From: Coriobacteriia bacterium
Lineage (GTDB): Bacteria; Actinomycetota; Coriobacteriia; Anaerosomatales; JAAXUF01
DNA: 64,000 nucleotides
Assembly (NCBI GenBank): GCA_013334745.1
Contig: JAAXWY010000006.1
Location: 1-64,000, forward strand
Direction: 5' to 3'
This document shows, piece by piece, positions 44,401 through 52,447 of the stretch. The translations under genes and the position numbers were made by a program. Under the pieces are notes generated by a model. It was not told the DNA's origin. It saw only the letters and a list, made by a program, of their open reading frames with translations, and did no database searches. Position 1 is the first letter of the stretch, and every line of letters starts with the position of its first letter.

Positions 44401-47400
44401 GTCTGTCACACCGCCGGGTCGCTGCCGGCTATACACTCGACCGCATCGACCACAACCGCGGGCACGACGTACACGGGCTGCCAGGTGTGCCACAGGAACA
44501 GTACCGGCAAGGTGCAGCCGGCAGACCCCACAGACTGCCTGTCATGCCATGCCGAGCGACTGGCTGAGCACGGATGGACCGCGGAGCAGCACACCTCGAA
44601 CGTCGAGACGGCGACTGCGGACATCGTCAGCAACGGCGTCACACATGCCGATGTTGCATGCAGGCTGTGCCACAAGGCGCTCATCTCGGCTGATGCAGGG
44701 ACCGTGGCCTCTGGTACGGTCGACGAACACATGGTCAAGCAGGGCCTCGATTGCGGCAACTGCCATCCGTCACCGCGAGACATGCTCCTTGCCACAGGAT
44801 GGGACAGGAGTTGTTCACAAGGCTCCTGCCACACGGTCGACTCGAATTCACCGCAGCACGCCTCGATCGACGCGTCGCATCAGCCGCCTGCGGGCATCCG
44901 CTGCATGGCTGCTGGCTGCCACCTCACAGATAGCTTGGCTCCGACCGGCGTCGACCTGGCCGACCTGCATAAGGATGCGACTACCACGGTGAACTCGCAG
45001 GTGGTCAGCTCCTGCATGGTGTGCCACTTCAACAACGAGTATCGCCCGGATGGGCCGACCTCGACTCCCACGTTCCAGACGGACATCGCGGGCGTTCCTG
45101 ACACCATCGTGTGTGACACGTGCCATCCAGAGGGCAACAACACCATGCACGGTTACATCGTGTCGGTGCATACCGCGACGCCTGCGTCCCAGACAATCTC
45201 GATCGCGACACCGTCTCTTGACGACACGGTCACGTACGGGCCGATGCCATGCTCGCGGTGCCACTACATGGATCTGGCACGGGAGCACGGCCGCAATGGC
45301 TCGGCGTATCGCACCGTTGGTTGTGCCAACTGTCACCCTGACCCCGAGAGCTCCCTCGCTCCGCTCGGCGGGTGGGAGGTCAGCTCCAACCGCAACTGCG
45401 TCGATGGCGACTGCCACACGGCTGGCGGTCCCACTGCCAAGCACCGCAACGTCGATGCGAGTCACACCGTGCTACCCGCTAACAGCGGGTGCATGGCGGG
45501 CAACGCATGCCACACGAACAGCGGGAATAACCTGCCTCAGATTCACTCGGTCGCGAGTACGGTCACCGCAGGTGGCACCACGCTGACCGATTGCGACGTC
45601 TGCCACGGCGGGTGGACGCTACAAAGTGCCCCGCCGTCGGCCAACTGCCTGGTCTGCCACTCCGCCAAAGCGTCTGCGCACGTCAACACGGATACACTGC
45701 ATCCGACCACCACCGCCACGGCGTGCAGCAGCGACGAGCACTCGTGCCACTACCTCACACTTGCGCGCGAGCACCTGCGACGCACGCCGTCGGCCGGTGG
45801 CACCTTCACGTGTGAGACGTGCCACACGTACTCGGGTTCCGACATCTCGTCCAGGACGATCGCCGCGATTCGCAGCAACGATACGAACTGCTACACGTGT
45901 CACCTCTACACGCCGTACCACGGTGCGGAGCCGGTTGGGAACACCCAGTGTCAGAGCTGCCATGGTGCGACGTCTGCAGCTATGTCCGCAGTGTCGACCG
46001 CAGGCGCATACGCCAATACCGCTGGGGACCACGAGACCACCTACACGACCTCGGCCCACTCGACTGTCGACGCGGGCAGTCAGGCGATCCAGTGCACGGT
46101 CTGCCACGACCACACGCTCTCGACCCCTAAGGCGATCGAATACCGTAGCCAGGTGGGCAAGCCTGATCCCAATGGAAACCACGAGGACCTGTGCTTCATC
46201 TGCCACAGCGAGAACGGTGAGGAAGCCGGGAAGCCGAACACCTGGAACGGTCGGGATATCCAGACCGAGTTCCTGCGTCCCTCAAAGCACACGTTGAGCG
46301 CTGGCGGCGGTTCGTACGTCGACCAGGAGCAGGCTGCTTGGAGTGAGAGTACGGCCGCATCGTTCACTGCTGAGGCATACAAGACCCGCGTTCAGGTTAC
46401 GAACGTGAGTGGCGGCGAGGTCAAGCTGGCTGAAGATCCCAGCGACGCGGTCAACCCGGGCGCACAGGCCGACCTCATCTTCGCGAGAAACGGCGCGACG
46501 ACCCGGCTCGATCAGTACAAGATCGCAAGTGGATCGTGGAACTCGAGCAACACCGCGGTGTTCACGCCGACGGCAGCACCGAGCGTGACGGCGTCGGGTT
46601 CGAGCGCGTTCCGTCTTCCCGGTGATCCAGGCGTGTACTTCACCCAGGGTGGTACCGCGAATGTCCTGCGCTATGCACCACCGGCAGACCCGGCCGCCGA
46701 TGCGTGGACGACCAGTACCGTTGTTCCGGGCGGCGTGCTCGGCGTCGGCGCTGATTCGGCCGTCAACTCGACCGGCACTGCGACCACAGGGCGGGTCGTC
46801 TACTTCACGCGCGGCGGGACTCAGAACAGCATCTACTGGCGTGACTACGTCACCCCGACGAACGCGGGCCTGTTCGCCTTCCAGAACGGTTCAGGTACTT
46901 CAACGACATTGGGCCAGGGCTCGGCGATGGCATTCTCGCCGTCAACGAACAAGCTGTTCGTCCTTGCCAAGAACGGGACCACAACGGGTACAGGCCGCGG
47001 CGTGCTGTTCTATCGCACGGGCGTCAACCGCACGACGACATCCTCGGCGTTCACCGGGGTCAACAGCGCGACCGCTGTGTTCGCGCAGGTTGCGTCTACG
47101 AACTCCACGCGGATGAGTGTCGTCACTACCGGTGGCGTCGACACGCTCCTCACCCTGGGGCCGAATGCGGCGGGCGCCATCACGCTCCAAGTTGTGACCA
47201 ACCTCGCGAGCACTCCTGCGACCATCAATATCGGTATCAAGGCGCCGACCGGATGGACCACAACCGGCGAGGGTATGGACCTCATGTACAACCCGTCCGA
47301 CGGGTACCTGTACGCGATTCGCGGCGGTGGCACCGCCGGCTTCGCACGGATACGCGTTCCGGCAAACCCCGGCCTCGCTGCATCGTGGACGGGCATCGGG

Positions 47401-49359
47401 TGGGAGACGCTGACTGCGCTGCGCGCATGGGGTGGAGGTTCGTCAATCGCTACGGCGAGCGCGGATCCGGTCAACCAGGTCGTGTTCAAGTACTACACGA
47501 GCGGATCCATGGGTCCGACGGCTGACATCCTGCCTGCGAGCGGATCACAAAAGTGGGGTCACCTCACGTTCTCGGCGACTGTGCCGACCAGCACCGCGTT
47601 CTCGGTGAAGGTCGAAGGCTACAACGGCGCGACGTGGGACACGCTCGTTACCAGTGCGACCGTCTCGGGCACTGACCTGCGCGCGTACTCGACCACCGCG
47701 TACACGAGGCTCCGCTTGACCGGCTCGTTTGAGACCACAGCGCCCACAGTGGCAACGCCGATTCTCAGCGACTGGGCGGTGACGAGCTACAAGTCGTCAT
47801 ATGTCCCGCCAAGCGGTTCGATGGTGTCATGCGAGAACTGCCACAACACGCATAAGGTCGCCAGCGGTGGAACCAGCCCGTGGGCATCATCGCGCCTGTC
47901 CGACCCGTCGAACACCAAGATCACGTGGTCCGGGACGGTTACCGATTTCTGCTTGAAGTGCCACACAGGACCGTCTGCGTCTGCGGTTCAGAGCTATACG
48001 CCCACTATTTCGGCGACGCAGCTGATCCCGTATCCGGTCGCGTTCCGTACGGTCACCTCGCCGCTGTTCCCGGGCTGGAGCAAGGCGACGACCGGGTTCG
48101 CGTACAAGAACTCAGGTCACTTCACGACCACGAGCACTATCGGTGCGGCTCTATGCCAGAACTGCCACGACCCGCACGGGTCGCAGTCCGACTCGCTGCA
48201 GGCGTGGACCCCGACGTCGTCGCCCACGGCCGCTAACGCGCGCCAGAACACGACCACCGCAACCTCGGAAGAGGGGCTGTGCTACAAGTGCCACGGCACG
48301 GGGACCGGAACCGCTGGCGGTCGCTCGATGAACGTGCAAACACCTGCGTCCGCGGCCTACAACCACTCGGTCGCAGCTCAGACAGGAAGGCACAGCGACG
48401 AAGAGACCGTGGGTGCGTTCGCGAACTCGGCGACCCGTCACGTGGAGTGCGTTGACTGCCACAACCCGCACGCTTCAGTCGCAGGTACCCATACGATCAA
48501 CACGAGCAACGCCGGTGGCGCACTCAAGGGTGCCATCGGGATCGTGCCGCCCGCGGCCTCGGGCAACTGGTCGCAGCCTACGACCGCAAGCTACACGGCG
48601 ACGACCATGGCCGGCACCGTGCCCGAGGCGTACCTGTGCTTCAAGTGCCACGCCGGCCCGGGAGTCTCACTACAGTCAGTGACGACGACCTCCGGTACGT
48701 ACACGCGCACGGACCTGGGTCAGGAGTTCAACCCGAGCAACTACTCGTTCCACAACGTCAGCGGGCAGACCACGGCGATGAAGACGTCGTTCACGTTCGT
48801 GAACGTCGCCGGGACCACGGTCACTCAGACGTGGCCGTTGCCCACGACGGCTTGGCTCAAGACGCTCGAAGGCGTGCAGCTCACCAGCAACTCGAAGATC
48901 ACGTGTTCGGACTGTCACACGGGCTCGACCACCACGGCCCGCGGCCCGCATGGTTCGGCGGCCAAGTGGATGGTGGACCCCGCGTATCCCAACGAGTGGT
49001 CCACGATCACTCTGACCAACCGCAACACGACGACGACGCCGTACATCTGCCAGAAGTGCCACAACTTCGCGGTGGCGACGAACAACGTCCACCAGAGCAA
49101 CCACGACAGCTATGCGTGCCGCACTTGTCACGTATCCGTGCCGCACGGCTGGAAGCGCCCGCGTCTGATGGCCTACACGACCGACACCGGGCTCTACGAG
49201 GCCGGACGCACCGGCCCCGGTAGTACCGGCCTGACCGGCATCAAGACCGGCTGGACGACTCACACGCTGACCTCGGGCTCAGTACAGTGGGCCGAAGGCG
49301 ACTGTTACGCCGACTGCTCGACGAGCCGCCACTCGGCCAGCACCGCGATCATGCCGTAG
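41425..49359 (+). CDS. Giant secreted multiheme cytochrome c with 54 heme-attachment-like motifs
   Basis: The TTG at 41425 follows TTAGGAGACAC and opens a signal peptide (VAVALAAALALVCLIPIIAA); 2644 residues. After a fibronectin-III-like domain (about 35-130) come 45 motifs between residues 147 and 1594, a heme-free region (1595-2135) and nine more at 2136-2569. Of the 54, 42 are CxxCH, nine are Cx4CH, two are Cx5CH and one is Cx6CH. Five six-motif modules repeat from residue 562 to about 1433. Many extra histidines (AGHTH, HADHAPYTH) can be distal ligands. There is no obvious C-terminal anchor; the end CYADCSTSRH looks like a degenerate motif. It probably carries electrons at or outside the cell surface; partner porins or inner cytochromes are not in the window. 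Confidence 0.93.
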   Translation: MARRFTADRKRATRVAVALAAALALVCLIPIIAAAIAPTPPSSLLVTPGDEAPVVATLEWIASTDPQTTGYLVYVSIDPANGPFQLIAKTTGTSAVYDTGIPGIGYYFRVVAVNALGDPSSAAAAGPVAAMWAQSPHITPGVDSRMCMNCHSVHEADPDTSLYRWEVGASQSTIMCLTCHDGRNSNTANVASGTSDAFGLASGHRFETTPTLPASISGCDTCHAVHGSSLDARRIPAETINGTSVASAGNEMCYACHTTSGDWYGTGYPSTSSPTRDTTGYPIAGTWPGPTTYDSESNLHRLIPETTQTPSAGSPIRRGAGDCLYCHASHRGANVYDGLLATFRPSSASTLASDQANGTYAAACLNCHGNAIPSGFATAPVNIEQFVTGGDATAGHRVITSGGDLPIGAPLPCYECHNPHGSKRGNASMISDERGRSLATTDTSSIRHFCFTCHTTSDSASGWDSVGEVYTPVSASDFVVGLRRDGTTGEPAQNVLRLPSTVSAHLESSGAACYTCHGDGYGSGQNNVHAPSVGDYEATIHTGVVASQTITITSVSYGPLECSDCHDLELGAEHEKPSSSSTAAGCANCHPSPRNTLTSGWSATSCVEGGCHVVGSATEMHAGVDAAHEGQDTAACDATGCHVTNLAVLHSTASTTVPNPAALTVRIDVVRSFAGIVRGLAGEGTVTYTGCGVCHGPSVPTTRSCLVCHAGHTHIDESGLTEGNSHTATPASETITISSVTYGPYECSMCHEMVVNYLTASTGNAGHLQTDGCATCHPTPKNTLIPQWNHGCVQGGCHTVGSPEPMHDSLDASHSPSPTATCLAAGCHEDLASVSVATMHSSATTTVAGVTYSSCTICHGDRRNSTEKVPTKDCSAAECHADHAPYTHGYTDGPHTGAQTGTITINPASYPQFVITGVECSDCHGTFQLGPQHANSCTTCHTAIVPDSFTTWTGECDQAGCHSSLDVNPVHAGIDTTHSMDPPEEKDCFTAGVCHTAGSLPAIHSTASTTTAGTTYTGCQVCHRNSTGKVQPADPTDCLSCHAERLAEHGWTAEQHTSNVETATADIVSNGVTHADVACRLCHKALISADAGTVASGTVDEHMVKQGLDCGNCHPSPRDMLLATGWDRSCSQGSCHTVDSNSPQHASIDASHQPPAGIRCMAAGCHLTDSLAPTGVDLADLHKDATTTVNSQVVSSCMVCHFNNEYRPDGPTSTPTFQTDIAGVPDTIVCDTCHPEGNNTMHGYIVSVHTATPASQTISIATPSLDDTVTYGPMPCSRCHYMDLAREHGRNGSAYRTVGCANCHPDPESSLAPLGGWEVSSNRNCVDGDCHTAGGPTAKHRNVDASHTVLPANSGCMAGNACHTNSGNNLPQIHSVASTVTAGGTTLTDCDVCHGGWTLQSAPPSANCLVCHSAKASAHVNTDTLHPTTTATACSSDEHSCHYLTLAREHLRRTPSAGGTFTCETCHTYSGSDISSRTIAAIRSNDTNCYTCHLYTPYHGAEPVGNTQCQSCHGATSAAMSAVSTAGAYANTAGDHETTYTTSAHSTVDAGSQAIQCTVCHDHTLSTPKAIEYRSQVGKPDPNGNHEDLCFICHSENGEEAGKPNTWNGRDIQTEFLRPSKHTLSAGGGSYVDQEQAAWSESTAASFTAEAYKTRVQVTNVSGGEVKLAEDPSDAVNPGAQADLIFARNGATTRLDQYKIASGSWNSSNTAVFTPTAAPSVTASGSSAFRLPGDPGVYFTQGGTANVLRYAPPADPAADAWTTSTVVPGGVLGVGADSAVNSTGTATTGRVVYFTRGGTQNSIYWRDYVTPTNAGLFAFQNGSGTSTTLGQGSAMAFSPSTNKLFVLAKNGTTTGTGRGVLFYRTGVNRTTTSSAFTGVNSATAVFAQVASTNSTRMSVVTTGGVDTLLTLGPNAAGAITLQVVTNLASTPATINIGIKAPTGWTTTGEGMDLMYNPSDGYLYAIRGGGTAGFARIRVPANPGLAASWTGIGWETLTALRAWGGGSSIATASADPVNQVVFKYYTSGSMGPTADILPASGSQKWGHLTFSATVPTSTAFSVKVEGYNGATWDTLVTSATVSGTDLRAYSTTAYTRLRLTGSFETTAPTVATPILSDWAVTSYKSSYVPPSGSMVSCENCHNTHKVASGGTSPWASSRLSDPSNTKITWSGTVTDFCLKCHTGPSASAVQSYTPTISATQLIPYPVAFRTVTSPLFPGWSKATTGFAYKNSGHFTTTSTIGAALCQNCHDPHGSQSDSLQAWTPTSSPTAANARQNTTTATSEEGLCYKCHGTGTGTAGGRSMNVQTPASAAYNHSVAAQTGRHSDEETVGAFANSATRHVECVDCHNPHASVAGTHTINTSNAGGALKGAIGIVPPAASGNWSQPTTASYTATTMAGTVPEAYLCFKCHAGPGVSLQSVTTTSGTYTRTDLGQEFNPSNYSFHNVSGQTTAMKTSFTFVNVAGTTVTQTWPLPTTAWLKTLEGVQLTSNSKITCSDCHTGSTTTARGPHGSAAKWMVDPAYPNEWSTITLTNRNTTTTPYICQKCHNFAVATNNVHQSNHDSYACRTCHVSVPHGWKRPRLMAYTTDTGLYEAGRTGPGSTGLTGIKTGWTTHTLTSGSVQWAEGDCYADCSTSRHSASTAIMP
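43108..45723 (+). repeat. Five tandem six-motif heme modules
   Basis: Modules begin at 43108, 43663, 44182, 44659 and 45250 (lengths 185, 173, 159, 197 and 158 residues). Each has the order CxxCH, CxxCH, Cx4CH, Cx4CH or Cx5CH, CxxCH, then CxxCH (Cx4CH in the second). Shared landmarks are CANCHPSPRNTL, CVEGGCHVVGS, a CxAAGCH element and LHSxASTTV before the fifth motif. Confidence 0.88.
46205..47829 (+). other. Heme-free insert of the giant cytochrome
   Basis: Between motif 45 and motif 46 about 540 residues contain no CxxCH motif and no cysteine. The segment starts with serine- and threonine-rich beta strands (EAYKTRVQVTNVSGGEV), passes through propeller-like repeats (GRVVYFTRGGTQNSIYW, DGYLYAIRGGGTAGFA) and ends with a jelly-roll-like stretch (AFSVKVEGYNGATWDTLV). 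Confidence 0.75.
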
Positions 49360-49367
49360 CGGTTGCC

Positions 49368-49778
49368 ATGCCCGAAGACTCTCGAGCGGACAGTCCCATC
49401 GCAGGCGCCCTTCGCACACAGACGGCCATCGATCTAGGTTCGGCGCTCGTCATCACGATGCTCCTCTGGCCGTTTCCCGTTGCGCGCGCCATGCTCTCCG
49501 TCCCAGTTCACGTACTCAGCATCCTCGCGGTCTGGTATCTCGTGCTCATCGCGTACTTCTCGGTGACGTGTGGCGTGTGGGGTCAAACCGGTGGAATGCG
49601 GCTGATGGGAATCGTGTTCACGGATACATCGGGCGATGCCGTCAATCGAGGGCGTCGCGCGCAGTGGGGCGCAATCGCAGGCGCGCTCGTATGCGTGCGC
49701 CTGCTGGTACCCCTAGCACCAGACGGTACTCCCGGGCCTGTCGAGCGGCTTGCGGGTGTGTCGCTGGTGCGAGGGTAG
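49368..49778 (+). CDS. RDD-family-like small membrane protein
   Basis: The ATG at 49368 lies 8 bases after the cytochrome stop; there is no clear binding site. The 136 residues contain three hydrophobic segments and the RDD-like pattern AIDLGSALVITMLLW, then WGQTGGMRLMGIVFTDTSG (compare GQTxGKRxxGI), RRAQWGAIAGALV. Length and lost arginine-aspartate pairs suggest a divergent RDD member. Its place directly behind the cytochrome suggests cotranscription, but a functional link is not shown. Confidence 0.65.
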   Translation: MPEDSRADSPIAGALRTQTAIDLGSALVITMLLWPFPVARAMLSVPVHVLSILAVWYLVLIAYFSVTCGVWGQTGGMRLMGIVFTDTSGDAVNRGRRAQWGAIAGALVCVRLLVPLAPDGTPGPVERLAGVSLVRG

Positions 49779-49786
49779 GTCTCCCG

Positions 49787-50992
49787 ATGCCAGGGGCGTC
49801 TCACGCTGAGTCGGCTGCGCGGCCGCGAGCGGCCCTCGTCTACTCGCCGGCGATGACCCGCTACCGCTTCGGTCCAGGTCACCCCATGTTGCCTGAGCGC
49901 TTCAGCTTGGCCGTCGACCTCATGCGCGCCTGGGACTTGATCGGCGATGGGGCCACGCAGGCGGTCGCACTCGAACCCGCGCCGGCAACCGATGCCGACT
50001 TGCTACGAGTGCATTCGGCTGCGTATCTGACGGCGGTGCGTTCGCCCGGTCTGGGAGAAGCTCAGGATGAGTCGTTTGGTATCGGCGACGGCGACACCCC
50101 GCGATTCGCCAACATGCATGAGGTGTCCGCGCTCGTCGCGGGAGGCAGCATCAAGGCCGTTGACGCCGTGCTCGATGGGACCGCTATGCGGGCCTTCAAC
50201 CCAGCCGGTGGCCTCCATCATGCCCATCGGGATCGTGCGGCAGGCTTCTGTGTATACAACGACTGCGCGGTGGCGATCGAACATGCGATCGCCTCGCAGC
50301 CAGGCGCCCGCGTCGCCTACGTCGATATTGACGCGCACCACGGAGATGGTGTTGAAGAAGCATTTGCCGAGCGGCGCGATGTGCTGACGATCTCGGTGCA
50401 CGAGTCGGGGCAGTATCTCTATCCGGGCACGGGCTCATCCCGTGACATCGGGCGAGGCGACGGCGAGGGTTTCGCGCTCAATGTGCCGCTGCCGCCCTCT
50501 GCGGGGCCGGATGCCTACGGACGGGCGCTTGAGCGTGTGATACGTCCGGCTCTGCGCGCGTTCGCCCCGGACATCATCGTCGCTCAGCTCGGTGCCGATT
50601 CACACCGCAGCGACCCGCTGACCCACCTCGGACAGACGGTCGCGGGTCACCACGACCTGGTTCGCGCGCTCGTCTCGATCGCCGATGAGTTCTGTGAAGG
50701 CCGGCTGGTTGCGCTGGGCGGCGGCGGCTACGAAGCGTTCTCAGCAACGCCGAGGATGTGGGCATGCGCGATGGCCGCGCTCATCGGGGTGCAGCCTCCA
50801 GACCAGGTGCCAGCGGACTGGCTCGCCGAGGTTGAGCGTGCGGCGACCGCACTCGGCATCACGCCGGTACTGCTCGAGGGGACGTTCGACGAGGTTGCGG
50901 TGCCCGCTCCGGAGCTTGCTGACGCGGAGGTGGCTCGGCTTGTCGAGTTTGCTATACGGCAGACTGTCGCCGCCTCGCCGCTCCTAAGCTGA
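49787..50992 (+). CDS. Histone-deacetylase-family hydrolase (AcuC-like)
   Basis: The ATG at 49787 follows GAGGGTAGG; 401 residues. The arginase/deacetylase fold shows PERFSLAVDLM, NPAGGLHHAHRDRAAGFCVYND (two catalytic histidines), YVDIDAHHGDG (metal ligands D, H and D), STVH-like ISVHESGQYLYPGTG and GGGGYE. The family deacetylates protein lysines or small amides; in Gram-positives AcuC regulates acetyl-CoA synthetase. Acs is not in the window. The N-terminal 15 residues are likely disordered. Confidence 0.9.
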   Translation: MPGASHAESAARPRAALVYSPAMTRYRFGPGHPMLPERFSLAVDLMRAWDLIGDGATQAVALEPAPATDADLLRVHSAAYLTAVRSPGLGEAQDESFGIGDGDTPRFANMHEVSALVAGGSIKAVDAVLDGTAMRAFNPAGGLHHAHRDRAAGFCVYNDCAVAIEHAIASQPGARVAYVDIDAHHGDGVEEAFAERRDVLTISVHESGQYLYPGTGSSRDIGRGDGEGFALNVPLPPSAGPDAYGRALERVIRPALRAFAPDIIVAQLGADSHRSDPLTHLGQTVAGHHDLVRALVSIADEFCEGRLVALGGGGYEAFSATPRMWACAMAALIGVQPPDQVPADWLAEVERAATALGITPVLLEGTFDEVAVPAPELADAEVARLVEFAIRQTVAASPLLS

Positions 50993-51016
50993 CAGGAATG
51001 CGGTGCCGCAATGCGC

Positions 51017-52276
51017 CTAGTCGGTGCGAACGCGATCGCGCCCGGCGTCCTTCGCCGCGTACAGCGCGCTATCGGCTCGGACGAGAGCGCTCTCGGCTGA
51101 ATCGCCCGGCCGGGACAGCGTCGCGCCGACGCTCACCGTGATCGGGATGATGTGGCCTCGGTAGTCCGTCGGACTTGCGGCCGCAGCTTCACGAATACGC
51201 TCGGCGAGATCGATGAGCGCATCGCAGTCGACATCCGGCGCAACGACCAGGAACTCCTCGCCCCCGAGGCGTCCGACGGAGTCGTACTCGCGCAGCACGT
51301 CCGCTATGCGCCTCGTGAGGGTGCGTAGCGTCTCATCACCGGCAGCATGGCCGTGCGAGTCGTTGACGTGCTTGAAACGGTCGATGTCGAACTCAATGAC
51401 GCCGATCGAGTTCTGCAGGCGCTCGCTGCGCGCGAGTTCCTCTTCGAGCCGCTGCACGATCGCTCGGCGATTCGCGATGCCGGTGAGCGGGTCGGTCGTC
51501 GCAAGCGTCTGTAGCTCGCGTTCGGACTCGTCGACGCGTCGGGCCATACGTCCCACGAGCGCGTAACCCGCCAGGCCGGAGATGAGTAGCACCAACGCGA
51601 AGACCGCGAGGAGTGCCTGACTGTTCACTGCGAGCGCCTCGGCTGTCTCGTCGAGTGGTAGCGTCAGCCAGATCGCACCGCGAACGTCCCCGATCCGGTA
51701 GCCCTGCTTGGCGTGACACGGCAGACACGACTCGTCGACCAGCAGCGGTCGCATCGATCGCAGCACGTGGCTGCCGTTGATGTCCTGCTCGGAGAATACG
51801 GGTGTCAGGTCGGTGCTGAACTTCTCAAGCGTGGCACGTTGCCACTCGTCGGGCGCGTTGTAGGGGTTGACCGGTAGCAGGCTGGTGAGTCCGAAGGTGA
51901 CGCCGTGCTCGCCATCGGTGATCTGTGCGATCTCACGAGTCATCGTTGCGGGGTCGCGCAGGGTAAGTGCGGTCCCGGAGACGGTGCTCGTTTCCGCGTC
52001 GACACCTAAGTCACGCAGGTAGGGGTTCGTCTCAACCGCAGGCGTCTGAGGCACCCAAACCCCGCCATGTATAGAGTTCCACGCGCGCGCGTTCATTAAT
52101 AGGTCGATGTAGGAGTCGGCCTGCTTGATCGCTGCATCGTGCATCAGAGTCGTCGTCCGCCAGTAGATTCCCGCGAACACGAGGACCGTGAACAGAGCGA
52201 GGGCCAACGCCGCCTCGAAGACGAAGCGGCGGATCGGTCTGGCATTCTGGGGGCGCTGATTCGAAGGGGACTGCAT
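51017..52276 (-). CDS. Membrane diguanylate cyclase with heme-motif (Tll0287-like) sensor
   Basis: The ATG at 52276 gives an N-terminal helix (VFEAALALALFTVLVFAGIYW) near residue 20; 419 residues. The extracytoplasmic domain of about 170 residues ends with CLPCHAKQGY at 184-193. This fits the DUF3365/Tll0287-like fold, which binds c-type heme (family knowledge). A second helix follows (LLAVFALVLLISGLAGYALV), then GGDEF: FDIDRFKHVNDSHGH and GGEEF at 338-342 with the RxxD site REYD. It should make c-di-GMP under control of heme redox state or a gas. An upstream GTG at 52366 is a weaker start. Divergent from hisS. Confidence 0.9.
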   Translation of the reverse strand: MQSPSNQRPQNARPIRRFVFEAALALALFTVLVFAGIYWRTTTLMHDAAIKQADSYIDLLMNARAWNSIHGGVWVPQTPAVETNPYLRDLGVDAETSTVSGTALTLRDPATMTREIAQITDGEHGVTFGLTSLLPVNPYNAPDEWQRATLEKFSTDLTPVFSEQDINGSHVLRSMRPLLVDESCLPCHAKQGYRIGDVRGAIWLTLPLDETAEALAVNSQALLAVFALVLLISGLAGYALVGRMARRVDESERELQTLATTDPLTGIANRRAIVQRLEEELARSERLQNSIGVIEFDIDRFKHVNDSHGHAAGDETLRTLTRRIADVLREYDSVGRLGGEEFLVVAPDVDCDALIDLAERIREAAAASPTDYRGHIIPITVSVGATLSRPGDSAESALVRADSALYAAKDAGRDRVRTD

Positions 52277-52447
52277 TCTTACCACCGGTGCACTCGTGTT
52301 CGCGACTTCTGAAGGCAGTATCGGCAGTTGTGCGCGGCGAGTCGAGGGCAGGGCTGTGCGCGTCACCGTTTGGGGTGCGCTCTACACTGGCTCGCGGTAC
52401 ACTTGCGCTTTGCCGACGCACTCATCAACGAAGGGTCCTGCGACACC

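Noticed and set aside
43108-45723. Regular repeats resembling a CRISPR or satellite array
   Set aside because: The period is 470-590 bases, divergent at the DNA level and fully coding; it reflects protein modules. No CRISPR array or cas gene is present in the window.
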